Made by a program: the position numbers and the translations under genes. Under the pieces are notes generated by a model. It was not told where the DNA came from and made no database searches. It was given only the letters and a program-made list of their open reading frames with translations. Below, in pieces: positions 52,244-63,697 of a DNA stretch of 64,000 nucleotides. Where the stretch lies: contig CM030940.1 in NCBI GenBank assembly GCA_018136815.1, positions 2,148,901 through 2,212,900 of the forward strand, in the 5' to 3' direction. This DNA is from Isochrysis galbana (taxonomy: Eukaryota > Haptophyta > Isochrysidales > Isochrysidaceae). Numbering within the stretch: the first letter of the stretch is position 1; every line of letters starts with the position of its first letter.

Positions 52244-55200
52244 ATGCCCGCGCGGCGCGCCGAGGACATCGAGGGGAGCGGAGAGGAGAGCGACGAGGAG
52301 AGCGGAGAGGAGAGCGACGAGGAGAGCGGAGAGGAGAGCGGAGAGGAGAGCGACGAGGAGAGTGAGAGAGTGAGTGAGGGAGAGAGAGGGAGAGAGAGAG
52401 AAGGAGAGAGAGGGAGGGAGAGAGAAAGAGGCGGGAAGGGAGGGAGGGAGGGAGGGAGGGGAGGAGGGAAGGCGGGCGGGCGGGCGGTAGAAGATAGCAG
52501 AGTGGAGCGTAGAAGAGCTGTGGCTGAGGAGGATGAAGATGAGAACGAGGATGAGAACTCAAAGAAAGGAAAGGAATCCTCAGGAGAAGCAGAGAAGAAA
52601 GGGAAGAGCTCCGGTGCTCCTGCGAGGGCGGCGGCCTCCGCCAGCACGTCTTCTGTCTCTGCGCGCATGCCACCTTTGGCGGGCGCCTCCGTGGCGGTGT
52701 CTGGCGTTTCGGGCAGCCATGTCTCGGAGGTGAATGCGATAGAGGTTCAGAAGGGGCGCAAGCGGCAAAGCCAGCCTGATGCAGAGGAGACTGCCGGGGA
52801 GGAGGAAGAGGCGAGACTGCACGCAGAGGAAGAGGCGACGTTGCCACCAGAGATCGCTGCAGCGAAACGTGAGCTTCGCGAAGCCAAGCGGCGACAGGAG
52901 GCGGAGGAAGCGCTCGCTGTGACCCTTGAGACAGAGGTCGTCGCGCTCGACCAGCGCATTAGCCGGCTATCTGGACGGCAGAATGCACTCTCGAGCTTTT
53001 TAGATGGGAGCGGCGAGCCTGCTGAACTCGTGCAAGCCTCGGACTTAGCACTCCGTACGGCCGTGGAGGCGCAAGCCCAGTCGCTTCAAGCGCGCCTCAT
53101 CCTCGACGACGTCCAACGCGCTCGACACCAGACGGGAGAAGTGGACGATGTGCCATCTGCCCCGGTAGCGGCGGGTGCCGATGTGGAGGGGAATGGTGTC
53201 GCTGCTGATATCGCGGCGTTTCGCGCTGCTAAGGTGGCCGCCGAACGCGAAAGGACGCGGCGCGCTGCAGAGCGCGAAAGGCAGGCTGCTGCGCGCGCGG
53301 CACGGCGCAAGGAGACAGAGGAGAAGCGCCGCGCCGTAACGGCACAGTTCGAGGCGCAACGGCTGGATGTGGTCGCCAGGCTGCAGGAGCTTGAGCTGGC
53401 ACCACCATCAGATCGGCTGCTGCAATCAATCTTCGACACCGTCGACCAAAGAGCGACTGGTCGGATTACGGCGCGCGAGCTCAAGAGGGCGCTTGGCCTT
53501 CTTGGTTATGAGGATGAGAAGGATGCGCGGTACGCTCACGGCGCCACCGGACTCCTGCCTGAGACTCGTGCCGGCTCCGGGAGGCATCCGTCATGAATCC
53601 ACCACTATCATCCTTGCTCCACAGGTACAAGGCGCTTGTGCGCCGTTATGCGTCAACGACCTCGGGGGCCCTCGGCTTCCGAGGCTTCCGCGCCATGGTG
53701 CGTGACATGTTCAAGGCGGCTGCGGCTGCTTCCGCCGCAGACGTGATGAGCGCACAACAGGTACGAGAAGTGACAACAGACGCGCCGGCCGTCGATGCAC
53801 CATCTCACAAGGGAGAGTCTCGTGCCATGGCGGTGCTGCTAGGCGGAGCGGCAAGAGCACTTGCACAGGGTGGCAGGCCGGGGTCGGGCACCGATGCGGA
53901 GCGCACGTCCGCTGCAGCAGAGAGGGACGCCCAGATGGCGTCGGCTTCGCAAAAGAGCAGCTCCTCGGGCGACGACTCGTCGGACGAGCTGTCAGATGAG
54001 TCGTCCGGTTCGGATGACGAGGAGGAGAGCGACACAGGGAAGAGCCCTGGGACGAGAGCATCGACGGCAGGGAACGAGGGCGCGCACCATGAAAACCGGG
54101 CGAAGGCCGGAGCCGAGGTAAAAGGCGCCAAGGCAGGGGGCTCCGACGACGATTTGCAAACACCTCGAACCAATGGCATCGTCTCCGTGGAGGCCACACC
54201 TCGCTCCACAGCCGAGGAGGGAGTTGCAGCCGCATTTGACGCACCCGATGGGCTCGTCACCTTCGCCACCCTGACGGCGGCATCACGCTTCGCCAGCAAC
54301 TACCACCGTCGCCGCACCGCCGCTGCGCGTGGACAGACGCTAGGCATGCTTGCCTGGGAAAAGACGGCGCCCGAGTTGCGCGCCCTCTATCAAGCCGAGC
54401 TGACGGCGCTTGAGGCGAGGCTCGAGGCTGCACGCAACGAGACGATGGCATTGAGCTTGCGCTCTTCTGGCGACGGCGACCCGCCGTACCGAGGAGAGCT
54501 GGGCCATCGGAGCTACCGGGACGACCAGCTCGATGCATTCAAGGTGTGCCGCCGACTTGCCCTTGCGCTAGTTGATGAGATCATGGATGCGGAGATTTTC
54601 AGTAAGGAGGAGAGGTCGGAGCAAGATCTGCAGATGGAATTGCGGCAATGGAAGAAGAAGCATTCGCGTCTGAAGAAGAAGCTCGAGAAGAAGAACAAGG
54701 GCGATGTCGACACAGAACCGGTCAAAGAGTCTCATGCCGCCCTCGGCCAGCCATCGCCTGCGGCAAACAGTTCTGGGCCTGCCGACAAAACATTCGCCCA
54801 GGACGTGGGTGAGGTAGATGCACCCGACCCGCAAGCAGACGCGGGCGACGCATTCGACAAAGATGAGGCAGGAGCCGGGGGGCCTGCACACTTAGGAGAC
54901 GACCAAACGCAGGGAGGGGCAGAGGTCGAAGAGGACAGCGATGGCGATACCTTCGGAACATCTACAGGCAGCGACGGGGGGCTGAGTTGCTCGAGCGACG
55001 CGTCTGAGAGCGAGGAGTCCGACTCCGACGGCGGCCATACGGAGGCGCGGCCGCCGAGAGTGAAGCTGTCAGCCGGTGGTGTCTATGCGCTTGTCTCGGA
55101 TGTGGTGGGCGACGTGCTAACCGAACAGGTGAACCCCCCCCCCCCCACCCCCCCCACCCCCCACCCCATTTTGCCATAGCGGTCTCGCCCTGCTCAAGCG

Positions 55201-58200
55201 TTCGCCCGTGGTGTGCGATGGAAGGGAGCAGGCGAGGTTGCTATGCGTCAGGATGGTGTCGCTGTTTGATACCGATACCCCGTTCCATCAGCCTTGGCCG
55301 TTTTAGCACGGCACTCTTAGCTCATCGCTTTTTGCTGACCTCAAATGGATCAGATCCACGACGTTCTCGCCGAGCTCGGGCGCGAGCGTTCGTTCGCGAC
55401 GGCCATGTCTCGCCGGTTAATTTTGCGAGCTACCGCATCAGCCACAAGCCAATTTGACCGGCCCGTTCCTGCCGCGCTCGTTCCTGCGTACAACGAGATG
55501 ACGGCAAAACGGGACGTCGCTGATCCGTCTACGCGGCACGCGCACTCACTACACGCAGGTTATCGGTGGCGCAACCGGCGTGAGGCCGCCGACGCCGTGG
55601 CCAAGGAGAATCCAGTGATGGCACCAGACTCGTCAGACAAGAGTGATGAGGACGAGGATGCGGACGTGGAGGAGTCGACAGTGATTACCCTGTCGGAAGC
55701 GCGCGAGGTGTTGCCGCGAGACGGGCTTCTTCGAGCTGAATACTCTAAGCACGAATTTGGCTGGTGGCTTGAAACCGAGATTTCGCCTCTCCTTTTGCGC
55801 GGGACAGGAGACCTGAGCGCATTCGCCATTTCGCCTGATGGACGGATGCTCGGCGCTGGAACACTCGCGGGAGGCATCGCCGTATGGGCGTTGCAGTCTA
55901 AAGAGCCCGTCCTCATCCGATACACCCCGTCCGTGGCAGGCGGCGCGCGCATCACAAGCATTACATGGTGCAGTGATGGGTCGGAGGTCATCACTTTGGA
56001 TGAAGTTGGTACCACGCGCGTGTGGTGCCTTGTTGCAGACACCTCGGCGATGTACCCTGTTGCTGCGCTGAAGGCTGCCGAGTTTTGGGGCATGGTCGCC
56101 GGGCAGGCTGCAGCCCTTGCTCAACGCGGCTACGGTGGCACGATGGGTGTGCCGCCAGTGCTCGTCGAGGCTATGATGCTGAGGCAGCGCGAGTGGGAGG
56201 TGGAGGCAGGGAAAATGCCTACGCGCGCTGAAGGCAGTGGGGATGCTGAGCTCTCACGCACAGCAAGCCGACACACACCCGGCAAAGACCGCTTTTCCCA
56301 GGCCTTTATTGCGAAGGCGTCTTCCGAGGCCGAGTCGCATGCCGTAGCGAGCGACGTAGACGAGGATAAGCCAGAGAACGCCGAGGAAGATGAGGACGAT
56401 AGGAATGCTGAAGTAGGGGGGAGGACCTTGGACACTGCCAACGAGGATGAGGTGGGGAGCAAGACGGAGGACGGCGGGGCTAAGGACGTCGCTAGCACTA
56501 GGACAACACGCGGAAAGGAGGAGTCGATGACAGCTATCGCCGCCGAGGCGCTCGAAGCACTCGAGCGAGCAAGGGCCGCCAAGGAAGCGGCGCAAGAGGC
56601 CATTGGGGGCTTAAACGTTGTGGTGGGGATGGGCGTTCCAATCTGGACCTCGCCTCCGACGGGCGCATCACTAGGCGCGCCTTCGCAAGCACACTTGCAG
56701 ATGTCGATCACGCACCGACAATTTTTCTATCCACCATTGAACAAGCCAGAGGGAGACGAGCTCGACGGGGTGGTCACCGGCCAGGATCGGGCGGGCGGCA
56801 CCATTGCCAAATTGTGGCGCACCGAGGACATGGCGCGCTTGAAGCACGCGGGGCCACAACGCACGGGCAGCGGCGTCGACCTTGCGCAGCTGTTTCCTTT
56901 GTCTTGCGCCTTCTTTCCCTCTTTCACCATCCTCGGGAGTCAGCCGTGTTTGGTGGTCGCGCTGCGGGGCGGACCTTGCATCAAAATCAACCGGCCGGGC
57001 GCCGAGCGCACCGTGCACTCAGCACCGCTCGCCTTGGGTCGACCACTCGCGGGCGAGTCGGGCGAGCCCGTCGCCGAGCCAGTTGGCGGTTCGGGTGCCC
57101 GTGCTGCCGCCGCCGTGCGTGCGAATCGCGGCGGACGGAAGGGCTCAGTAGACACCTTGGCGGGGCCCGCGTGTCCCACCTCGCTCATCGCGCGAGAATA
57201 CTTCGTTGGACATGCCGTTCCCGTGCTGGCCATGGGCTTTCTCAAGTATAGTGGAACGATGGTCACCCTTGCAGAGGACGGCTCGCTCTTCTTCTGGCCG
57301 TACCGGAAGGAGCAGCGGTCATCCAACGGTTGGTTCCGTCCCGGTCGCGAGCTGACCATCGGCATGAAGGCGCGTCAGCTCGTCGTCGACGTGTCGTCGA
57401 TCTCTTACCCACCTCACTTTCCTCCCGGGGATTTGGAAATTCCGCCGACCCCATATCCCATGTGGTACAAGAAATTGCTCTTGCGATACGAGGCCAAGGC
57501 CATCGCACCGCTCAACTTGCCTGCACACCCATGGCGGACGCTCCGGCTCGACTTCCCCGAGAATGCGACGCGCTACACTTTCTATACGGGCCCTGGTAGC
57601 GTTGAGGACATAAGTGAAGATGGCGGTGAGTTCGTCTCTATCACGCGCGACGAGCATGGCAACCTACTGCGTCACACGACGGCCACGTACAAATGGCGCG
57701 TGACGCAGGGCGAGCTTTGCGCAGCCGCCTTTTCGCCCTCGGGTACCGAGCTCGCCACTTTGCTGTTTTTCGAGATGACCGATGCCAAGGTTAAGAAGAA
57801 GAAGCGTCATCCGGCTGAGTCCGGCGAGAGCGTGCTCAATGGCGAGGGTCCTCAGCTCAGACTGCAAGTCCTCAACTTGACCACCACGCAGTGGGCACCT
57901 GGTTCAGCACTCATCCCGGCGAGCGATAGCATCATGAGCTCGCCGCTGATCCGTTGGGGTCCCTGCCTGGACCTGCCGCTTGCCGACTATCTGTACGTCC
58001 TCGTGGAGAACGTGGTGCGCATCTTCTCGCTGGGATCACTCACGATGGTCCGAGCTATCAGGCCCCTTGGAGACCAACTGTATCCACCGCTCGACATGCT
58101 CGACATCGCCGGAGACGGTCGCCACTTGGTGGTCGGCAGCTCAAATGGCAAGCAGCTCGTCTTCTTGTATTCCGTGATCCACCCCAACAACGCAGTGGGA

Positions 58201-58536
58201 GTACATCGCGGAAACTGGCGCAGCCACAGTGCTGGCCTGATGCGCACGCGCCTAGGGTCGGCACGTGCTCACGTTGTGCCCATCGAGCAACGCATGCGAC
58301 AGCACGAGGCCTTTGCACTAGGTCACGAGAGTGGAGGCTTCCCTCGCACGCGTGCGCACATGCTACGATTCATGCAACGCACAGTAGAAGCCATAATTGA
58401 TCGGGCCTTCGATAAATCCGAGGGCGCAAATAGTACGAGGCAAAGGCGCAAGTCGACAGATCGCACAAGCCGTGCGAGCTCGAGCTTGAGCCCGAAGCAA
58501 CGACGCTCCAAGTCGAGGGCTGCGCACCCTTCGTAG
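52244..58536 (+). CDS. EF-hand and WD40-repeat protein, three exons
   Basis: Spliced model 52244-53529, 53625-55128, 55354-58536, 1990 residues, in frame at both GT-AG junctions. The first junction joins DEKDARY to KALVRRY and restores an EF-hand pair: LLQSIFDTVDQRATGRITARELKRA (near 390-415), then a degenerate second hand. Order: acidic Ser/Glu and Lys-rich N-terminus with GA-repeat sequence, a coiled coil (about 210-380), the EF hands, an acidic disordered region, a helical segment with a Lys-rich run (exon 2 end), then WD40-type blades in exon 3 (AFAISPDGRMLGAGTLAGGIAVW, ITSITWCSDGSEVITLDEVGTTRVW, LAMGFLKYSGTMVTLAEDGSLFFW), and a basic Ser/Arg tail. EF-hand plus WD40 proteins occur among axonemal components (for example CFAP337/WDR49-type), so a flagellar role is possible but unproven. 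The second intron begins with a C homopolymer. Confidence 0.8.
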
Positions 58537-59130
58537 GGATAGGGGGCGCGCTAATGCATCGGCAACCCCAAGCACGAGGAGTGCCCGAGGTATTTGCCCG
58601 AGGCGTCCTCCTCCAAACGTCTCTCGTGGCAATGCTCCCCACCATGTGGCGAGGGGCCTTTACGGGTTGGCGCGGGATTTGCGCATCCATATGATGCCGT
58701 CACTACCATCCAAGTGCGGGGGGGTCGGGGGCTAGTGCGCAGATTTTCCTATGCTTTGACGAACGAAGGTGTGCTGGGGTGGGATGCGGGATGCCGACCC
58801 ACCAAGGTCAGATATACTATGGTGATGCAGATGGCGTCCCGTAGGGCGGCCGCTAGGTACTTAGGTCGCGTTCCGTCGAAAGAGGATCATGCGAAAATTT
58901 TGTTTATCAGAAATTGGACTCCCCACGCGTGTGTATTCCAGTGCAACTGTAACAGAAATGTGCGAAACTTTGTGCGCGAACTCACTAACGTTATATCGCT
59001 AAGCGGACTCCAATTTCTGCCCCCCAATTCATTAATGTACCATACCGTGCTGTCCCCAGAGACCTCTACCCGAATATTCGAAACTCCATGACTAGGGCTG
59101 CACCAGCGAAATCACACACTTGCAAACCCT
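58537..59130. other. Intergenic stretch between convergent genes
   Basis: No conserved frame. It separates the stop of the WD40 gene (+) from the stop of the zinc-ribbon gene (-), so it should hold two 3' UTRs. Confidence 0.45.
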
Positions 59131-59869
59131 TCACACTTGCACACCACTAGCACGAGTGCGCGGCTTGCCGTGCTTCTTTTTGCAATCGCCGCAGAGGCCG
59201 TTCCACTCGCTTAGCTGATCTTTCGCGTGCACCGTCATGGTCTCGTGGTCGCGGAGGGCGTAAAGCACATACGGAGCCTTGGGGGCAGTGCGGTAAAGGC
59301 GACCAAGGGCCTTCGCCACGGAGCTGATGAACTGTTGGCTGCTCGACTCGACGTAAGGGAACTCCGCGCTCGAGCACCTGTACACCTTGACCGGCATCGT
59401 GCCTTCCGAGTACTTGTGCATGTCGTAGCCGCGGAGGACGATCCCCCACTTCTTCTCCTCCTTCTTGCCCTTCAGCACAAACTTGCGAAAGTTGAGCTCG
59501 CGCATCTCATCCGCATCGAGACGCACGCCCGTGCCATCCGAGTCCACCTTCTTCTCGAAGAGCACAAAGTTGACGTACATGCGGCCATTCTTGTCGTGCT
59601 TGGCCAGCTCGTGCTTGGCCAAAAAGCAGAAGCGGCACTCACGCTTCGTCACAGGGACGTGGCGGCGGGTCGAGCGCGCATCCTCCGCTTCTTCCTCCGC
59701 GTCTTCCTCCGCTACTTCCTCCGCTACTACCTCCGCTTCTTCTGGCTGAGGCGGAACTTCGGCTTCCTTGGCGACAGGGCGCGGCGCCGCTTCGACTCGA
59801 GAGGCGGCACACCTTGGTCTTTTTGGCCGGGACGCTTGGCGACCTCGCGCGCGGACGCTTCTTCTTCAT
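59131..59869 (-). CDS. Unknown protein with paired Cys motifs; 5' part uncertain
   Basis: The conserved-looking part (59652-59131) has CRFC near its start and CGDCKKK near its end, giving two CxxC pairs that could bind zinc. Between them is a mixed alpha/beta region (YVNFVLFEKKVD, KWGIVLRGYDMHKY, PVKVYRCSSAEFPYV, APYVLYALRD). I do not recognise the family. Upstream the frame stays open to about 59866 as an acidic Glu/Ala/Val stretch but has no ATG. A Lys/Arg-rich start (MKKKRPRARSPSVPAKKTK) lies at 59869 in another frame. A short unrecognised intron, a sequencing slip or a real break would each explain this. The basic start resembles a nuclear signal. It lies tail to tail with the WD40 gene. 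Confidence 0.5.
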
Positions 59870-59889
59870 CTGCGACTCGAGCCGCTTAA

Positions 59890-60249
59890 TGGGCCTTGGG
59901 GCAGCCCAAATATCCCGTAAAATATCCTGAATCTGAATATCCCGCGGGGCCATATCCACCCAAATATCCCGCGGAATATCGTGAAAATTTCTGCCTTGCC
60001 CTACCTACACACAACTCCATCCATACCACCATAGCTGCCAAGACAGCCGTGTGCACGCGCTGTGGGGTTCCCGGGGTGCTCCGCGGGTGACGTCCCCCCT
60101 GCTCTCGGCACCAGATGAAGGTCGGGCGCCCGATAGCGCGGAGGGATCTCGTGGGAATCGCGTGCCATGAAACAACTTGTTTGAAACAACCGCCCCGAAA
60201 TAACCTGAACGGTTATCGGCCCCGCAGTTCTGTACTGTTAGAGCCCCAG
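59890..60249. other. Intergenic stretch with AAATATCCCG repeats
   Basis: At 59907-59990 the motif AATATCCCGYRGG(A) recurs about five times, partly palindromic. The remainder shows no gene. Confidence 0.5.
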
Positions 60250-60417
60250 CGCGTGTGCTGAGGGGGGGCGAGGGGGGGTAAAACCCACTTTCCTAGGGAA
60301 TTTTTCGTGGCGGCAGGTGAGCACCCCTGGAAGTTTTTTTGGGCTTGGGAGGACGGTCAAAAAATGCATCCCCCCCACGCATGTTAGTAGTTATAAATCA
60401 CTGTTTGACCGCCCTAA
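60250..60417 (-). mobile_element. Short repeat family F, copy 4
   Basis: Reverse complement of the left part of the family, recognised by CTGTTTGACCGCCCTA at its right boundary, GACGGTCAAAAAATGCATCC and the T run near 60334. It is more diverged than the copies at 22955 and 41455. Confidence 0.6.
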
Positions 60418-60715
60418 GACTGCAGTGCCCGCCAATCAGTAACACACCCGAAGCGCCCACCGCTTCACCACAAGAAATACCCGCCAAGGGGCATGTCTCA
60501 GCCGCCTCCCGGGTCAGCACGCCCGCCACCGCGCAGGCGGCAAAGAGGAGATACGCACCTTAAAGTGGTACTTATGGAACCGTCCTAGCTTTCGTAAAGC
60601 TGACGTATACTCCCAGCACGCCGGTGCACATGTACTTCAGGAACGCAGCACGATTCGAGGCCTCGCTCCGCTGACCACGGTACCGGCATAGAGCCATCCC
60701 AAGATGGCGATTACT

Positions 60716-61471
60716 TCACCCGTTCTTGCGAGAGCCGCCAAAGCCACCGACAGCAAAATCGAAACCCATAGCCACCATGGCCGTTTTCTCCTCGTCGACC
60801 TCCTCCGCTGGAGCAGATGCTTTTAAGGCGGGAGACGCCGCGGCGTAGCCGCCCGTATTCGCGCCTCCTGCCGCAACACCCCTAGCCTTGGCCTTGGCCG
60901 CCCGCTTCTTCTCACGTGCTTCGCGCCACTCCTCTTCCTCCCTCTCTCGAATACGCTGATCAAAGTTCGCAAGGAATGCCTCTGCCTTTTGGTCAGGGGT
61001 AAGCTCGGCCTCTACCTCGCGCTGCTCCTTATGGGCCTCAAGCCGCGCGCGCACCTCCTCCACCGTCGAGCGCTCAGCGCGAAGCGACATGCCCAACATC
61101 CGCGTGTGCTTCCTGCCGTTTATATGTGCCAGGTAGTTGGCCGAGTCTCGCAGGACGCAGTCGCAGACCTTGCAGTGATATGCGCCATTGAATTGGCCAG
61201 CAATCGCCTGGGCACCCGTGATCAGCTGACGAGAGCCAGCGAAGGCGTCAAGACGCAGGTCTTCGGTCCTTCGCTGAAGCGGCGCTCGCTGCACAATCGG
61301 CTGAGGCGCTGTCTTCGCCCGCTCGCGCTCTTCCTCGAGCGACTCCTCCTCAGCGAGACGTGCCCTGGCACGCTCTTCGAACGCCGCCTTGTCCCACTCG
61401 CGACGGAAGTTCGGCGCCTTCGCCAACGTACCACCGCCAGCAAGCGGCGTCTCCTCCGCGCCGGCGGACAT
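60716..61471 (-). CDS. ZMAT2: SNU23/ZMAT2 tri-snRNP zinc-finger protein
   Basis: A 251-residue homologue of Snu23/ZMAT2, a component of the U4/U6.U5 tri-snRNP and pre-B spliceosome. Diagnostic parts in order: FRREWDKAAFEERARARLAEE near residue 21; LITGAQ in the linker; the U1-type zinc finger CKVCDCVLRDSANYLAHINGRKH (C-x2-C-x12-H-x5-H) near 103; RMLGMSLRAERSTVEEVRARLE (family form RNLGMSMRVERSTLDQVKKRFE); and a Glu/Arg-rich helix. Animal forms are about 200 residues; the additional C-terminus here is Ala/Gly-rich and of low complexity. The ATG at 61471 begins directly before the conserved block; the upstream in-frame sequence to 61564 has no family similarity. Single exon. Its presence agrees with the introns seen in two genes of this window. 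Confidence 0.93.
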   Translation of the reverse strand: MSAGAEETPLAGGGTLAKAPNFRREWDKAAFEERARARLAEEESLEEERERAKTAPQPIVQRAPLQRRTEDLRLDAFAGSRQLITGAQAIAGQFNGAYHCKVCDCVLRDSANYLAHINGRKHTRMLGMSLRAERSTVEEVRARLEAHKEQREVEAELTPDQKAEAFLANFDQRIREREEEEWREAREKKRAAKAKARGVAAGGANTGGYAAASPALKASAPAEEVDEEKTAMVAMGFDFAVGGFGGSRKNG

Positions 61472-61574
61472 CGCGCCGCCGCCCTCTTGTTCACAGTGAA
61501 TTCGTTTACTTGCTAGTACTAGGCCTCTATCTAGCCCTAGCGCCCTAGATGCTAGCCGGGGCAAACACTCAGTT

Positions 61575-61745
61575 TCAGGCGGTCGCTGAGGGTTTCAGGA
61601 GCCCACGGACCCGCCCTCGTGAACTCTTGGCGTTAATAAAATGACTGAGAATTAGTGCCGCTAACGCCTCCTCTGTCGCACTCGCGAATCGACACTCGTC
61701 TGTCGTAAGAACTCTCTTTCGTTCGGCATTTATCGTCATAATTTT
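61575..61745 (-). mobile_element. Unit A fragment
   Basis: The stretch CACTCGCGAATCGACACTCG to TCGGCATTTATCGTCATAAT matches 727-800. A minus-strand frame of 69 codons covers it, but the matching frame at 725 differs enough to give no firm protein. Confidence 0.6.
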
Positions 61746-61945
61746 CTGCCAGGGCCTATAGATAATAGCGAAGATGCTAACCAATAGATGGAAGGTTGAA
61801 AGTAGTGATCGGGCACATAATATCCAAAGACCAACTGGGTTTCGTGCCCGAACGGCTCACAAGCGAAGCCACCCACATTTTCCAACTACCCCGCTTATGT
61901 GTATGTGCCCGATCACTACTTTCTACTTTCAACCTTCCATCTAAT
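61746..61945 (+). mobile_element. LINE reverse-transcriptase fragment with inverted flank
   Basis: The + strand encodes RLKVVIGHIISKDQLGFVPE followed by a helix, the conserved RT block with the DQxGFxPxR pattern. The preceding bases (61787-61820) are repeated in inverted orientation right after it (61903-61942: TATGTGCCCGATCACTACTT and so on to CCATCT), with a 7-base duplication in the right arm. The result is a hairpin of about 155 bases. Inverted internal segments are known from LINE insertion by twin priming or from later rearrangement. Confidence 0.75.
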
Positions 61946-62519
61946 TTTTAACAAATTTTTATGGGTCGCGGCGCGGCAAAGGAACGGGACTAGCGCTCAC
62001 TCAAGACAGGACTCCCTGCCGCGGCAAGCGCAAGCACCCTTCCCCCTTATGCCACCCAGCTCTTCACTAGCTTTCTACTTGCGCTAGCCGGAGCGCCCCT
62101 CCCTCCACACTCAAACAGCCCCCCACGCCAAGATCCTGTTCTGGTCTCGCAGGCAAGGGGGCCTAATGGGAGGGTGAGGAGCAACTCCTCAGAGAGGAGC
62201 TGTGGGGAAGGAGATGTCTGAGTGGGGGCGCTATACCCTTGCGCTAGGCGGAGAGGCGGACGGAGAGAGAGAGAGAGAGAGTCTCGCAGGGCGACTGCAG
62301 AACGAGGAGTCGAAGTCATGCCGGTTTATTACCTTAAACGAGCCAACAATTATAGTAACAGCAAAAAAATTCGAATCGCAAGTTTCGAGACCAAAATCTG
62401 CAAACCTGGACTTAAGACCGTCTCGAAAATGTCTCGTTGATGTCCAGCTCAGGCACCCAAATGTCCGCCCCTAAATGTCCCCTATAAATGTCTCAAATGT
62501 CCTATACACTTTGCACGCG
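61946..62519. other. Intergenic stretch, no gene seen
   Basis: Contains a short GA run (62263-62282) and four AAATGTCC-type repeats at 62457-62502. No conserved frame. Confidence 0.5.
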
Positions 62520-62910
62520 CGCATACCGAAGAATGGTTCGAGAAAATAAACAACATGGCGTTCGAAATCACGTTGGAGTCAGCCTTCAAACACATAGCTG
62601 ACTTCGACAGCGTGAGGAACAACATAGTCGAAGATCCCATTGGAGAACTTTTTTGTCCTTCAACCATTTCGCCATATCATTTCGGAGGACCCTGAACGTC
62701 TTCGTGAACTAGATGTACTTCAGGAGCAAGGAAGCGAACGAAATGGGCTTTCAGTGTTCCCCCGCCATAAACGCCATATCTCGAGAGCATTCATACAACC
62801 AGATGATTACCGCCTTCAAGGAGATGCAGAGGGAGTTTGAGGAGGCGGAGGACAACGCACGGACCTCGGCAACTCCCGCTTCGCGGATAAAGGTACCTCG
62901 CTTTTAATTA
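62520..62910 (+). pseudogene. Broken coding remnant, unknown (possibly mobile-element) protein
   Basis: Two stretches of protein-like sequence (EEWFEKINNMAFEITLESAF; AFKEMQREFEEAEDNARTS) lie in different frames within 390 bases. Their lower GC content differs from the host genes, and LINE pieces lie on both sides, so a decayed mobile-element protein is the likeliest reading. It is broken and I cannot name the family. Confidence 0.35.
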
Positions 62911-63310
62911 AGGACGAGTCCTTGATTGAAGTAAGGACAAACTTCGCTAGGTGATAGGTGAGAGCGCGAGCACAAAGTGCTTGTTTTGCCTAAACCTGGG
63001 CTTGTTGGTTACCTCATGCATATCCTCTTTTAATGTTCCCAGGGCACTAGCACTAAGGCACCATTCCCTAAGCAATACCAAGTTTTGTGACATACTTCAC
63101 GGGGCTTCGGGTCAAATCACAGTTTGTCCTTGAAATGAAAGAGGTGGCTGATACCCGCCCATTGGAAAGCTCTTCCACCCGTGGTCCCCAGGAGATGAAT
63201 TGTTGCTTTGATTGCCCTCTTTCCTCTTTGAGACCTTAATTAAGTGACGACGAAGCGTGATTTTGCCATCCAACGGTCCAATTCGTCAACATACGGCTCA
63301 AAAGGGCGAA

Positions 63311-63697
63311 AAAAATCTTCTTAATAATCCCCGCTACTTGTGCGGCATGAGGCAGTGTGCTCGGGGACCTCCCTACTACCCAACCTTAACCCCTAACAAC
63401 CCCCTTCCCCTTCCCCAGTTCCCTCTTTAGCGGAGAAGCTGGTTCCGGGGAGGCCGCGCGCGCTGCTTCGGCCAGGAGCTGGAGAGAAGGGGGCGGGAGA
63501 CTATGGCTTCTCCTTTGCTCTGGCTCGGCTTGTATCACCTTCTCTTATATCTCATAGAATCTCTTTCGCTGTCCCTTGGGGTCTCTATTACTATTAAAAA
63601 GGGTTAGCTACCTTAGGTGACGTTTCGCAAATCAAGACCTCCCGCCGCCTGTAGGAGGTCTTCCGATACTTCTAGTTTGAAGTCTTTGTCCACCGGC
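63311..63697 (-). mobile_element. LINE family 1, end of ORF2 plus 3' UTR
   Basis: The 3' UTR matches 6360-6600 and the adjacent part (63610-63697) matches the last codons of ORF2 at 6663-6745. The end is again AAGAAGAT plus T residues. It is more diverged than the copies at 6360 and 20541 and so probably older. The 5' break is near 63697. Confidence 0.85.
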
